In this document: positions 10,021 to 19,312 of the stretch, in pieces
How the letters are laid out: each line of letters starts with the position of its first letter
Numbering within the stretch: the first letter of the stretch is position 1
Assembly (NCBI GenBank): GCA_029204225.1
Contig: CM055094.1
Span: forward strand, 14,576,928 to 14,634,927
Origin: Diphasiastrum complanatum
Taxonomy: Eukaryota > Streptophyta > Lycopodiopsida > Lycopodiales > Lycopodiaceae
DNA length: 58,000 bases
Direction: 5' to 3'
Position numbers and translations under genes: made by a program
Notes under the pieces: generated by a model
Told to the model about the DNA's origin: nothing
The model's input: only the letters and a program-made list of their open reading frames with translations
Databases searched by the model: none

Positions 10021-11248
10021 TTAAAACAGCCATTGATAGATGATGCTATGTTATTTCATCCTATTCTGTGTAGCATTCGACCTTCCAACGTTGATGATTG
10101 TTCTATAGAACCTGTAGCTACAACTACAAAAGCCGAGCAACAAACACAGTACCTATTACCAGACCAGACCAAGCAAGCTAGGGCAGATCTAGAGAAGTTC
10201 AAGAAGAAGAATTGGTGCATCCTGGTCAACTCCCGTCCGCAGATCCTCACGGACTCGGACAATTCCTGAGAGGTATGCACCTCAATCATTCTGGACTTCA
10301 TCAAAGCCAGAGACCCTAGCCGAAGCGATTAACTCCAAGGATGTTGTGAAGTGGCAAGAAGCCATGGAAAGTGAGTACAACTCACTTTTGACGAATCAGA
10401 CCTGGACACTGGTCAACTTTCCCACTCACAAGAGAGTTATTGACAACAAGTGGATCTTCAAGAAGAAGATCAACTCTGATGGTTCCATTGCTAAATGGAA
10501 AGCACGACTAGTGGCTAAGGTATCCACTCATGTCCAAGGAGTGGATTACCAAGAAATTTTCAATCAGGACTCTGATTGCGTTAGCAGTCGTGGAAGACCT
10601 CAAAATGCACCAAATGGATATCAAAACAACATTTTTCAACGACAATGTCAAAGAGGAGCTGTACACCTTCCAATCTGAAGGATTCAAAGTCAAAGGCCAA
10701 GAGCACAAAGTGTGCAAGTTGCATAATGAAATCTATGGTCTGAAACAGGCCGCAAGAGCATGGTTCGATAGAATCAACTCTTATCTCATTCAATTGGGAT
10801 TTGCAAATAATTTAGCTGACTATAATGTTTATTCAAAGCATATAGACACCAATTCAGTTCACATAGCTCTTTACGTAGATGATGCATTTATTTTGTCTAA
10901 CGACACTTTTCTTCTACACACTACTAAGAGTGATCTGTCAAAGGAATTTGACATGACTGATATAGGAGCTGTCCATTCTTTGCTAGAAATTTACATTACT
11001 AGAAATATAATTCAGAAGAAGATCTATCTTAGTCAACAGGCTTATCTAAAAGACATTTTAGAGAAATGTCATATGTTTGATTGCAAACCAATTGATACTC
11101 CAATGGATCCAAGTATAGTATTGACTAAATCTTCTTGTGCTGAGACTGAAGTACTCGACTTAACAAAGTATGCTTATAATTCACTAATCAGATCTAATGT
11201 ATGCAATGATGTGTACTAGACCAGATTTAACATACACTGTTAGCACAC
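10021..11248 (+). pseudogene. Family-B copia reverse transcriptase
   Basis: Two overlapping frames, 10346-10560 (KWQEAMESEYNSLLTNQTW, KARLVAKVSTHVQGVDYQE) and 10530-11219. The second holds the RT palm motifs QMDIKTTFFND, IYGLKQAARAWFDR and the catalytic LYVDDAFI at 10872-10883, then CKPIDTPMDPS. A +1/-1 change near 10560 splits the domain. It stops at about 11240, before RNase H, where a foldback element begins. The tail matches the start of the 2656-3475 fragment, so the two could derive from one family but not one copy. Confidence 0.85.
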
Positions 11249-11559
11249 AGTTTGACTTGGTCAAATCCTAAGGGCACATGCCGATCCAATATTAGGATTT
11301 TCAATTTTTATTTATTTTTTGTTTGGATAGTGCTCGATGAGAGCTTCGCAAAGGCACCATAATGACCTAATTCCGAGCTACGGTTCAAAAGCTACGGCCC
11401 CAAAACTTTGACTGCCTATAAGTTTTAAATTGTAGCTCGGAATTAGATCATTCTTGTGCCGTTGCGAAGCTCTTGTGGAGCTCCTTCCAAACAAAAAAAA
11501 AATTGAAGACCCTAATATTGGATCAGCGCGTGCCCTTAGGGTTTGACTGGGTCAAACTG
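11249..11559. mobile_element. Foldback element with about 130-bp inverted arms
   Basis: The left arm 11249-11381 (cagtttgac...gagctac) is matched by the right arm 11432-11559 in reverse complement (gtagctcgg...gtcaaactg), about 80 percent by eye, around a 50-bp loop. The arms share gatccaatattagg, agagcttcgca and taattccgagctac. No coding capacity, so a MITE-like or foldback unit. It sits exactly at the broken 3' end of the family-B RT relic. Target duplication is not obvious. Confidence 0.75.
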
Positions 11560-12502
11560 GTCAATCACACGTTGATCCAATATTAGGTTGACCGTTGACT
11601 GTTGATCGCCCAAAACTTTGATTGAGAATATCTCTTTAACCGTAGCTCAGAACTGGGTCATGTTGGGTGTCGTCGAGAGCTTTCTAATGGCATTGTAATC
11701 GTCTCAATCCGAGTGTCTTTCAAAAGTTACCATTTTTTTAAATAGGTTCAGTGCGCCCGACCCAATCATGATATTCCTGTTCTCGACTCCCACGCGCCCA
11801 TCTGATATCGCCTGATTTTTTACTTTTCTGTTTGATATCGGTTCGACCCGTCCGACCTACATTCTGTAGCTTCTGACTTTCTACACGTGCGTTGATTCGA
11901 TATTGGGTCCGCGAATGGCTTGAATAAAGCAAACAACACAGAGGTGTCCCAATGCAAGGAGGCCACCACCACCTCGTCCTCCACCACTGCCTCCTAGGCC
12001 AAGGGGCACGCTACGTGACCTGCCATGACTGATAGATATCCGAATGACTATGCGCGTGCTGAACAGATATTCGAGCGTGAAATTCAAACGTAAAGTTTTC
12101 TTTGTTATCATGTTTGTGCTTATGTAGAGCGGGGCTTCAGAAATGATTGCCCTCGTAAGTTTTTGTGAACGTGTCGTATCTCTAGGTACGAGATTTGGTG
12201 GCCATTATTCTTTACTAATAAACCATTACTTTCAGGCGCAGGTACCATGCTGTAATATTATTATTGGTGGACGTTAACAGCCTCAGATTATATTACAAAT
12301 GTATGGCTGTTATTACAAGCATGCTTAACTAATTAATGCCTAAAGTTAGAGCTAGTTTTAACCACAGTAGTAGAATGCGGGCAGTACCAAAAACTCGAAA
12401 AAAAGCAACCAAACGGTACCGGTTTCCATTTCTCTCTCTAACTAACCTCTCTCTAAAGTCAAATTTCTTAAAGGGCCCATTTTGAGCCCAAATTTCCCCT
12501 AA
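11560..12502. other. Unassigned stretch with partial foldback-like copies
   Basis: The first 350 bases repeat pieces of the foldback arm, for example cacgttgatccaatattagg at 11567 and gttgattcgatattggg at 11890, with accgtagctcagaac near 11640, suggesting older related copies. A proline-rich frame near 11960-12010 (PPPPRPPPLPPRP) is too short to call. The rest, up to the LTR at 12503, shows nothing recognisable. Confidence 0.4.
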
Positions 12503-13613
12503 TGTAAGTGTCGCACAGTTCACATTTTTTGCACTTTCCCAAAAAATGCAATACTTACTTTCGATTTCTTCTGTTCAACTATTTTGAAGAAGTCAAACAT
12601 GTTCACAATTCAAAAGTTTAACTATTTTTCAGCACCTTTGACTTTTTCGCATTTTTTTGAAAAAGGCGAGAAAAGATAAATTCCAGAAAGTGCTCTATTT
12701 CTAAGAGTTAAACTGTTAAAGACACCTCGCCAACTTTTTAAGGGCACCTTCAAGTTGTTTTAAAGGTACCTTCGACTTCTTTGCTTTTTTTCGAAAAGCG
12801 CAAGAAAGCGAAACTGTTACAGAGATTTTTGCTTTTTCAAAGAGCACTTTCAACTTTCTAAGAGCACCTTAAACTTATTTAGGACACCTTCGGCTTTTTC
12901 GCAAAAACCCGAAGAGAGAGAAAAATGCCGAAGGTCGTCTAAAATGAACGAGGAACGTTCTCAGCCACTTTTTGTAATTTGCGAAGTGAGAGAAAACCAC
13001 TTCACGTAAAATGTGAATTGAGAGATTTTGTGACGTCCTCGTCCGCATCAACGATCCTGATTTGTTGACCATATATATACTATGTATAGTTGTCACAAAA
13101 GCCATATACTTCCAAGTACAACGACTTTCCTGATTAGGTGACAAACATTCAATGTAAAATACACGGATGAAATCTATAAATAGATCATCCAAGCACAGAT
13201 TAGTGGTTGCTTTGTCCATGAGACGTATTATTTGAGCCTCCCAGTTATGTCGTCAATTTTTGGTTGTAATTGTTATTTGTATTATGCTTAACTGTACTAT
13301 AGCAGTAGCACGTTTTTATCTGTGTACAATATAGATGAATGCTTGTTGTGATTGAATGCACTTTCATTGTTGTTTGATCACGCTTGTATACTCACTATGA
13401 TCAGAACAGGGACGTCTACGACTCCTCAGTTTCTGATCAGATGATGGCTGTCTTTGATGCTTGAGGAACTCGTGATATCATACTGCTCTTCCATTTATTT
13501 CAGAACTATACTTCACATTGAATCTGATTTCAATAGTACCATACACAAACCATCTCTAATCTCTTCGGTGGACTATACTCTCGTTTTAGAGTATAAATTA
13601 TTTTTTAAGATCC
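12503..13613 (+). repeat. Family-B copia LTR, copy 2
   Basis: Collinear with 6923-8010: the same aaaaaatgcaa start block, TATA box TATAAATAG at 13175-13183, the cgtctacgactcctcag block and the ending gtggactatactctcg...aagatcc. It begins TGTAAGTGTCGC. It is cut at 13613 by the gypsy LTR that starts TGTTGG. The flanks show no internal B sequence, so it may be a solo LTR or a remnant. Confidence 0.75.
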
Positions 13614-14499
13614 TGTTGGCTGTATTTTTACATCCAAATTTGCACAGACGAAGAAAAATGCGAATGAATCGCGACACTGTGTTTTTACACAGGTTATGGT
13701 GACAAGCGAAAAGACGACACTACCTTACTGAATGCCAAAAGTGCCCTAAAAGCTAAGACACTCTATAAATCTTATCCTAAGGCCATTCGTAAGAGTGATG
13801 CACTTTTGCATCATCACCAACGTTCACATGACGTGACACCCTTTCCACGGTCACCCTATGCAGATGCGCTAACAGATTGGACAACAATTGCAGCCACCCA
13901 CGATCTCTTCTATTCAGTTCTAAGTTTAAATTGTCATGGGCACTGCACATAGATATGTGATTTCAAGTTCTGTAAAAGTTAGTCACAAAGGCCTATTGGG
14001 GGTTTGTCCCATGACACTAGTGTGATTCAAAGGTAAGTTAGTCTATGTGGCTTACTTGTCCCACAGTGCATTTTTGGAAGTGACCACCACTCCAAGTATA
14101 AATAGGAGTGGAAGAGTCCATTTTCAAGAAGAACCTCATTTGCAATACAAGTCTATATTTCTCTCTGAGTGTTCTCCCTTGTGTGGTTTCATGTACTGTG
14201 TTACTTCACATTGTATTGTATATCATTCATCTGGCAACAGGTTAAGTTAATCTAGGCCCTCCATTCTCTAATAGGGTAAGCCTTACAGGATGAGTTAAGC
14301 CGTCATTTGCTAGAAACTAAGGAGAGAAAAGAGAGAAGAGTGGATCTTACCCATCAGAATACTCACCACCATGCTCATGACTGTCTTTCTTGCATCCATA
14401 TCCAACCTAGTTGGAGAAGCCATAGCGTAGACTAGTTGGGAGATTTCCATAGTCATGCTAGTTGGAGCCATAGCCGGTGTGGATGCTGAAGATCCAACA
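13614..14499 (+). repeat. Ty3/gypsy 5' LTR
   Basis: It starts TGTTGG (13614) and ends CCAACA (14499), a perfect 6-bp inverted pair, followed after one base by a gypsy primer site. A TATA box TATAAATAGG lies at 14097-14106. At 886 bp the length is normal for a gypsy LTR. The first six bases coincide with the sequence expected to continue family-B LTR copy 2 (tcctgttggg), so the precise left edge could be off by up to six bases. No matching 3' LTR was found in the window. Confidence 0.75.
14097..14106 (+). promoter_or_regulatory. TATA box of the gypsy LTR
   Basis: TATAAATAGG followed by a transcribed-leader-like stretch (agtggaagagtccattttc). About 400 bp of R/U5 follows to the LTR end. Confidence 0.6.
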
Positions 14500-14500
14500 T

Positions 14501-14513
14501 TGGCGCCGTTGCC
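14501..14513 (+). other. Gypsy primer-binding site
   Basis: TGGCGCCGTTGCC is a well-known primer site of plant Ty3/gypsy elements. It lies one base after the LTR end, and so supports the LTR boundary. Confidence 0.85.
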
Positions 14514-14839
14514 GCTCTTTTCTCGTTTTCCCTACGCTTTTCAAGTTCTTTCTTGCTATTTTTGCTTGTTGCTCTGCATCTGCTTGTTTTTTGCATCCTA
14601 CTTGCTGTTAGCATCCTGTTTTTGCTGTTCGCATCTTCCTTTATCATCTTTGCTAAGTGTTTAGGGTTTTTAGGATCTTTACTCTTTTTAGCCATTGTTT
14701 TTCTCAGCCTTCTTCAGCCATCATTTTTAGGCCTTCTTCGTGTATTTGCTTAGCAATAGTCTTAAAGCTTGAAGGTGGATCGGTAGCAAAAAGTTTGGAG
14801 GCACGCGTTTTTGAAACACTTTGAGAGACACGTTTTGTG

Positions 14840-15060
14840 TTTCGAGCAGGGTTTGAGCAACCACCAGCGAATTGGAGTAGCCATCAGCCCGTTTGAGCAC
14901 CCATCAGCTGTCAGTGGGTTTGAGCAACCATCATGAGTTGGAGCACAGCCATCAGCCCGTTTGAGCACCCACCCATCAGCCGCGTTTTGAGCATTGTTGG
15001 AGCTCCACGCACTTTTAGCAGGGTTAGTCGTGTTCCACAAATCCCATCAGCCGCGTTTGG
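14840..15060 (+). repeat. Degenerate repeats, catcagcc-cgtttgagcaccc
   Basis: The motif agccatcagcccgtttgagcaccc occurs near 14880 and 14945, with related gagcaaccaccagcg, gagcaaccatcatgag and catcagccgcgttttgag units around them. About six poorly conserved copies. Confidence 0.6.
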
Positions 15061-15333
15061 TCAGTTTTGAGTAGGGTTTTGAGCATCGCCAGTTCTGCCT
15101 TTCCAGAGTCTGCATTAGAGCAATTTGGGCCGTGTTTGAGAAGGAGAGCAGCGCGCCATCTGCTGTGTTTCCAGCGCACCATATCCCGTTTTACCAGCAG
15201 CTTACCATAGCCCGTTTTCAGTTTATTTTCAGATCTTTCTCAGTTCATTTTAAGGTGTTTTAAGGAGTTTTTTCAGCGCACCATAGCCCGTTTTGACTGT
15301 AGCCTGCGTAGTTTTCAGAAGGGTGAAGGAACA

Positions 15334-15665
15334 GGGTGAAGGAGTGAGCAGGGCGGCCTATCTGCTTGTTTTCGTCTGCTATTTTTCACTTTCCATAAAA
15401 GGAGCAGGGTGAATGAATGAGTGAGCAAGGCGGCCTATCTGCTTGTTTTCATCTGCTATTTTTCACTTTCCATCAAAGGACCTGGGTGAAGGAGTGAGCA
15501 GGGCGGCATATCTGCTTGTTTTCATCTGCTATTTTTCACTTTTCATCAAAGGAACAGGGTGAAGGAGTGAGCAAGGCGGCCTATCTGCTTGTTTTCATCT
15601 GCTATTTTTCACTTTTCATCAAAGGAGCAGGGTGAAGGAGTGAGCAGAGCAGGGTGGCCCATCTG
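15334..15665 (+). repeat. Tandem repeat, 73-bp unit, four copies plus a partial
   Basis: Units begin gaaggagtgagcagggcggc near 15334, 15411 (with an extra gaat), 15488, 15561 and 15634 (partial). Each contains ctatctgcttgttttc and ctgctatttttcactttcc. Copies are about 95 percent alike, so the array is young relative to the decayed elements around it. Confidence 0.85.
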
Positions 15666-16141
15666 CTATAATGGTTATCATGTAAACATCATTATCTGCG
15701 CGTTATCATCTGCTCGTAATAACCAGCCATCTGCTTCCAAACATTCAGCCTTTGTTTTCAGCAGCACCAACGGCCATAACCAAAGCTTTGTTTTGCAGAA
15801 TCAATTTTGCTTCGTCTGCCTAGTAGAGACTCTTTCCAAACGTTTTTAGAATCTGTAGCTTCGTTTTGATTTATTTGTCTGGTTTAGTTTGTTAGATGCT
15901 TCATGCATGCTTGCATCTATAGGACTTCTTGTACTCTTTTCACGGTATTTTCATGCTTTCATCCTGCCTCAGCCCTGTGGGCTTAAGTGGTGTTCATCGA
16001 CATTTTTCAGAAATTTTTAGCGGTTTCATAGACATTTTCCCGGCTGTTTTTTCCATACTTGTTTTTCCGATTTAGAGTGTTGTGTCATACATAGTTCCGT
16101 CGTTTGTAGCCATTATTCAGTCATTTTTCACGATTTAGGGT

Positions 16142-16198
16142 TGGCTCAGTTGGTTGGCTTGGCATCCAAAGTTTCTTTGGTCTCAGGTTCGAGCCTCC
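16142..16198 (+). repeat. tRNA-like box A/box B unit (SINE-type head)
   Basis: TGGCTCAGTTGG (16142-16153) resembles a tRNA gene box A and GGTTCGAGCCTCC (16186-16198) a box B, 33 bases apart, the spacing of a Pol III internal promoter. The acceptor and anticodon stems do not pair properly, so it is not a working tRNA gene. It may be a tRNA-derived SINE head or an old tRNA copy carried in the gypsy leader. Confidence 0.55.
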
Positions 16199-16383
16199 CC
16201 TTGGAAACCAAGAAGCATTTTTCGCGATTTTCGGGCAAATTTTTTATGACTTTAGCAGTGCTTTTCCTATTGTTTTTCCTTCTTCGCTATTGGAAGAGCT
16301 GATCTTTCCGCAGTATTTACACGTTTCTAATTGCCGTTTATAGCAAGTCATTTCCACGCTTTCTAGCTCCTATTCCCGTCGCG

Positions 16384-16870
16384 AGTCATCTTCTGTGCGA
16401 GTTGTCCGTTTCTGTCCATGAGTCATTTTGTTGCGCAAGTCATCTTCTGTGCGAGCCTTGAGCGAGTCGTCCGTTTCTTTCCACGAGTCATCTTTTTGTG
16501 CGACTCATCTTCTATGCGAGTCCTGAGCGAGTCGTCCGTTTTCGTCCACAAGTCATTTTTTTTGCGTGAGTCATCTTCTATGCGAGTCTTGAGCGAGTCG
16601 TCCATTTTTGTCCACGAGTCATTTTTTTGCCTGTCATCTTCTGTGCGAGTCGTCCGTTTTCGTCCACGAGTCATTTTTTTGCGCGAGTCATCTTCTGTGC
16701 GAGTTCTGAGCAAGTCGTCCGTTTCTGTCCATGAGTCATTTTTTTGCGTGAGTCATCTTCTGTGCGAGTCCTAAGCGAGTCGTCCGTTTCCGTCCATGAG
16801 TCATTTTTTTGCGCGAGTCATCTTCTGTGCGAGTCCTGAGCGAGTCGTCCATTTTCGTCCACGAGTCATT
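16384..16870 (+). repeat. Tandem repeat, units of about 52-67 bp, eight copies
   Basis: Units run gcgagtcatcttctgtgcgag, (t)cctgagcgagtcgtccg, tttccgtccatgagtcatt. Starts lie near 16384, 16436, 16502, 16569, 16630, 16686, 16750 and 16815. Both strands stay open over much of the array, which explains the 118- and 96-codon ORFs there. Core words (gagtc, gcgag) recur inside the unit. Confidence 0.85.
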
Positions 16871-16900
16871 TTTTGTGCGAGTCCCCGGTAATTTTCTTGC

Positions 16901-19053
16901 TCTGTGGTCCATTTGAGTTGACTAGGTCCGAAATAACTCGCACAACTATACGAGTCATTCCTTGATTTTCGCAACGATTTTTGTCAGCTACAAGAATCCT
17001 AGAGGAGGTGAGTAATTTCAAAAACAAAAAAAATCCCCAAATAAGGTAAGAAAACAGAACAAACTTGTAGAAATACTTTCAAGTGCAAAATCTTTGATCT
17101 CTCTTAAAATAAAATTGTCTAGTACTCGCATAGCTTGTTTTTTGACAAGATCTGGACTTGTGCGATTCCCAGGCATGCATGCGAATTCTATCCAGAGAGG
17201 TTCATTTGTGATCACAACGAAACTCATAATTTCAAGCACTTGAAACTTAGTAACTCTAAGATCAACATCATATGGTTTCACTTAGAAAAATCCAAACTCT
17301 TGCAGATACACTTTGCACCTAGAATTGTACATATCCATCTTCCATTGCCGACAATTCTATCATGATGAATCTGTTTTGATAGCCTTAGGCACCTCTAGTA
17401 GGGAATGCCTTAGAAGTGTCCTAGTAGGAAACCATAGATCCGTCATGATAAGTTTGCCAAATCTGTCGATATCAACATCCATCACCCATCATCTAAGTGC
17501 ATAAAATCTCGATATAGAGAGCGCTTGTTTTGTAACAAGTTTGCTTGTGACAGCTGCTTTTCTCGTAAAGAGTTCAATGGTATGTTAAGAGCGTTCAGAT
17601 GGCAAGGAGCAAATGACCTGTCATGATCTCAAGCTAACAGAGTTTTATGAGTGAAAGCTTTGCATGCTGAGTTACTACTGACTGGTTCCAAGCATGGGTG
17701 GATCAGGAATGGCTGACAGGAGTCCACAAGTCCTTTCACACGCCAAAGGACTCCATGAAATTGGACCGTCTAAACATCATGGAAGACGTTATGGGCTATC
17801 TCATCCACCAGAGGCAGTCCAAGAGAACGCTATACTAAACCGACAGAGCGACAAAGTAGCATCTATGCATAGTTAGGTACCTATCCAGTGATCTAACCTT
17901 TGTTGACAGGCAGAAGGGTTATACTACGAGAGATCTTCGACCTCACAATCACTACCAAAGGCGGATCAGCGAAAATTGATCTTGAAACTGGTTACAAAAG
18001 AAAGATCTTCGATCCGAAGATCTAGTCCTGATGTATAAAACCAAGACGATCAAGGGAAAATTAAAATTCATCGACCATGAATCTAAAGAAGCTAGATGGG
18101 ACACCTTTTGACACACCCATCAATAGTAGCCGGTTGCACAAGTACTAGCCACCGCAGTGAGACAGATATAGGTTAGTGGTGGCATGTTACGAGAAGTTTA
18201 TCTGTTTGGCCATCACAACCAGATCCAAGAAGATCAAGCCATATCAAGCTAGATCCATCAAGCGAGATAAGAGAGGATCCAACAAGATCCAAGAGAAATC
18301 CATATCCAGATAGGATCAAGAGGGAAGCAGATAATTAGATTACACCAATAAGGTTCCAGTTTGCAGATCAGAGACCTCGATCTCAGTAACCATGACAAAA
18401 TAAGGGCAAAATCTACCAAAACTAATGGATCTGTTACCAAATATCTATCAGAAGTTCCAGACTATTACTAACAGTCAGATCTAACATGGATGTAGTAGAT
18501 TACCAGTTTGCAAAAGTTAAAATTCAGAGAATCTCAAGATCTCGTCAAAAAAACACTCTGAAAGAGCACTTTTTTCATGATTTTTGGGGATCCCTTGGGA
18601 GATAACTCTTGAAACTTGGACAATCACTCGATATGACCCAGATGCATCTATGAAAATCTCTGCAAGAGTTACTGATGGACAAATTTTTTAATGTATGTGA
18701 GGGTTCCAAGAAGTAGAATATTCAGAACCTTCGTAGAGCATCAAGATCATCAAACCAATCTTTGTAAGGGGCATAAATGGAATTAGAGCAGTGAAATTAG
18801 CCTGCCTACATGGTCTAATCTTGAAAATCCAACTTCTGGAGCAAGTTGTGCAAGATATCACTTCTCACGAGGGTTGAACCCTTGCAGCCTGTCTGAACCC
18901 TCACAGAACCTTCGCAGGGCAGTCAAATCACCTTCTGAACCTTCGTAAACTTCTTCGAGGTCTTACAATTTTGTAAAAAAGGTCCCTGCAAAAATTTGAT
19001 TGGAACTGAACTAGGAAAAGTGCGTTTCGCCTAATACGCACTCTAAATTCCGC
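16901..19053. other. Unassigned stretch with weak coding relics
   Basis: No LTR, primer site or copia/gypsy domain seen. A minus-strand frame at 17281-17018 has FACMPGNRTSPDLVKKQAM and a plus-strand frame near 17660-17850 has DWFQAWVDQEWLTGVHKSF and KLDRLNIMEDVMGYLIHQ. The motif gaaccttcg recurs near 18730, 18910 and 18940. These may be parts of the gypsy element's body or another degraded transposon; I do not recognise them. Confidence 0.35.
17535..17960 (+). pseudogene. Decayed coding relic, unknown
   Basis: Protein-like text spread over shifting frames: FACDSCFSRKEFNGMLRAFR at about 17540, HDLKLTEFYE at about 17620, then DWFQAWVDQEWLTGVHK, SMKLDRLNIMEDVMGYLIHQ and TFVDRQKGYTTRDLRPHNHY to about 17960, with at least two frameshifts and two stops. 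No match to a family comes to mind. Composition (Trp, Tyr, charged) argues for coding ancestry. Confidence 0.35.
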
Positions 19054-19062
19054 TATATAAGG
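19020..19062 (+). promoter_or_regulatory. Promoter-like TATA box with an upstream hairpin
   Basis: TATATAAGG at 19054-19062 sits 250 bp before the ATG at 19313. Just upstream AGTGCGT (19019-19025) and ACGCACT (19036-19042) form a 7-bp inverted repeat. Spacing suits transcription of the following ORF, either as an LTR promoter or as a captured gene's own promoter. Confidence 0.4.
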
Positions 19063-19312
19063 GCTGAATTCGAGTCATTTATCACCTTTCCTAGTGAAGC
19101 TCTGTTCAAATTTCAACCAAATTTTCCAAGTTCTCCAAATGTGACCAAAATTCATACAAACCATCATCTTCATACTCTGAACCCACATCTGCGCTCTGCA
19201 TTGATGTTACTACCATCCAACTCTTGTTATCCACTATTTTTTTCGTTTCCATCACTTTTTATCGTTTCCACCATTTTTTCTACTTTTTTACACTTTAACT
19301 ATCACTGCTAAC

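Larger units (their letters stand above)
14514..16900 (+). mobile_element. Gypsy untranslated leader rich in tandem repeats
   Basis: A long non-coding stretch downstream of the gypsy primer site. It holds three repeat sets (about 14840-15060, 15334-15665, 16384-16870) and a tRNA-like unit (16142-16198). No gag is seen after it. Large repeat-bearing leaders are seen in some plant gypsy groups and in non-autonomous LARD-like derivatives; which applies here cannot be told. ORFs in this stretch are repeat-derived. Confidence 0.55.

Noticed and set aside
16136-16205. A functional tRNA gene
   Set aside because: Only box A- and box B-like sequences are present; acceptor and anticodon stems do not pair.
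16418-16774. ORFs of 118 and 96 codons on both strands
   Set aside because: Produced by the tandem array, whose unit happens to lack stops in several frames.
16384-16870. Regular repeats resembling a CRISPR array
   Set aside because: Units are directly adjacent with no unique spacers, unit length varies, and the setting is a plant retroelement.
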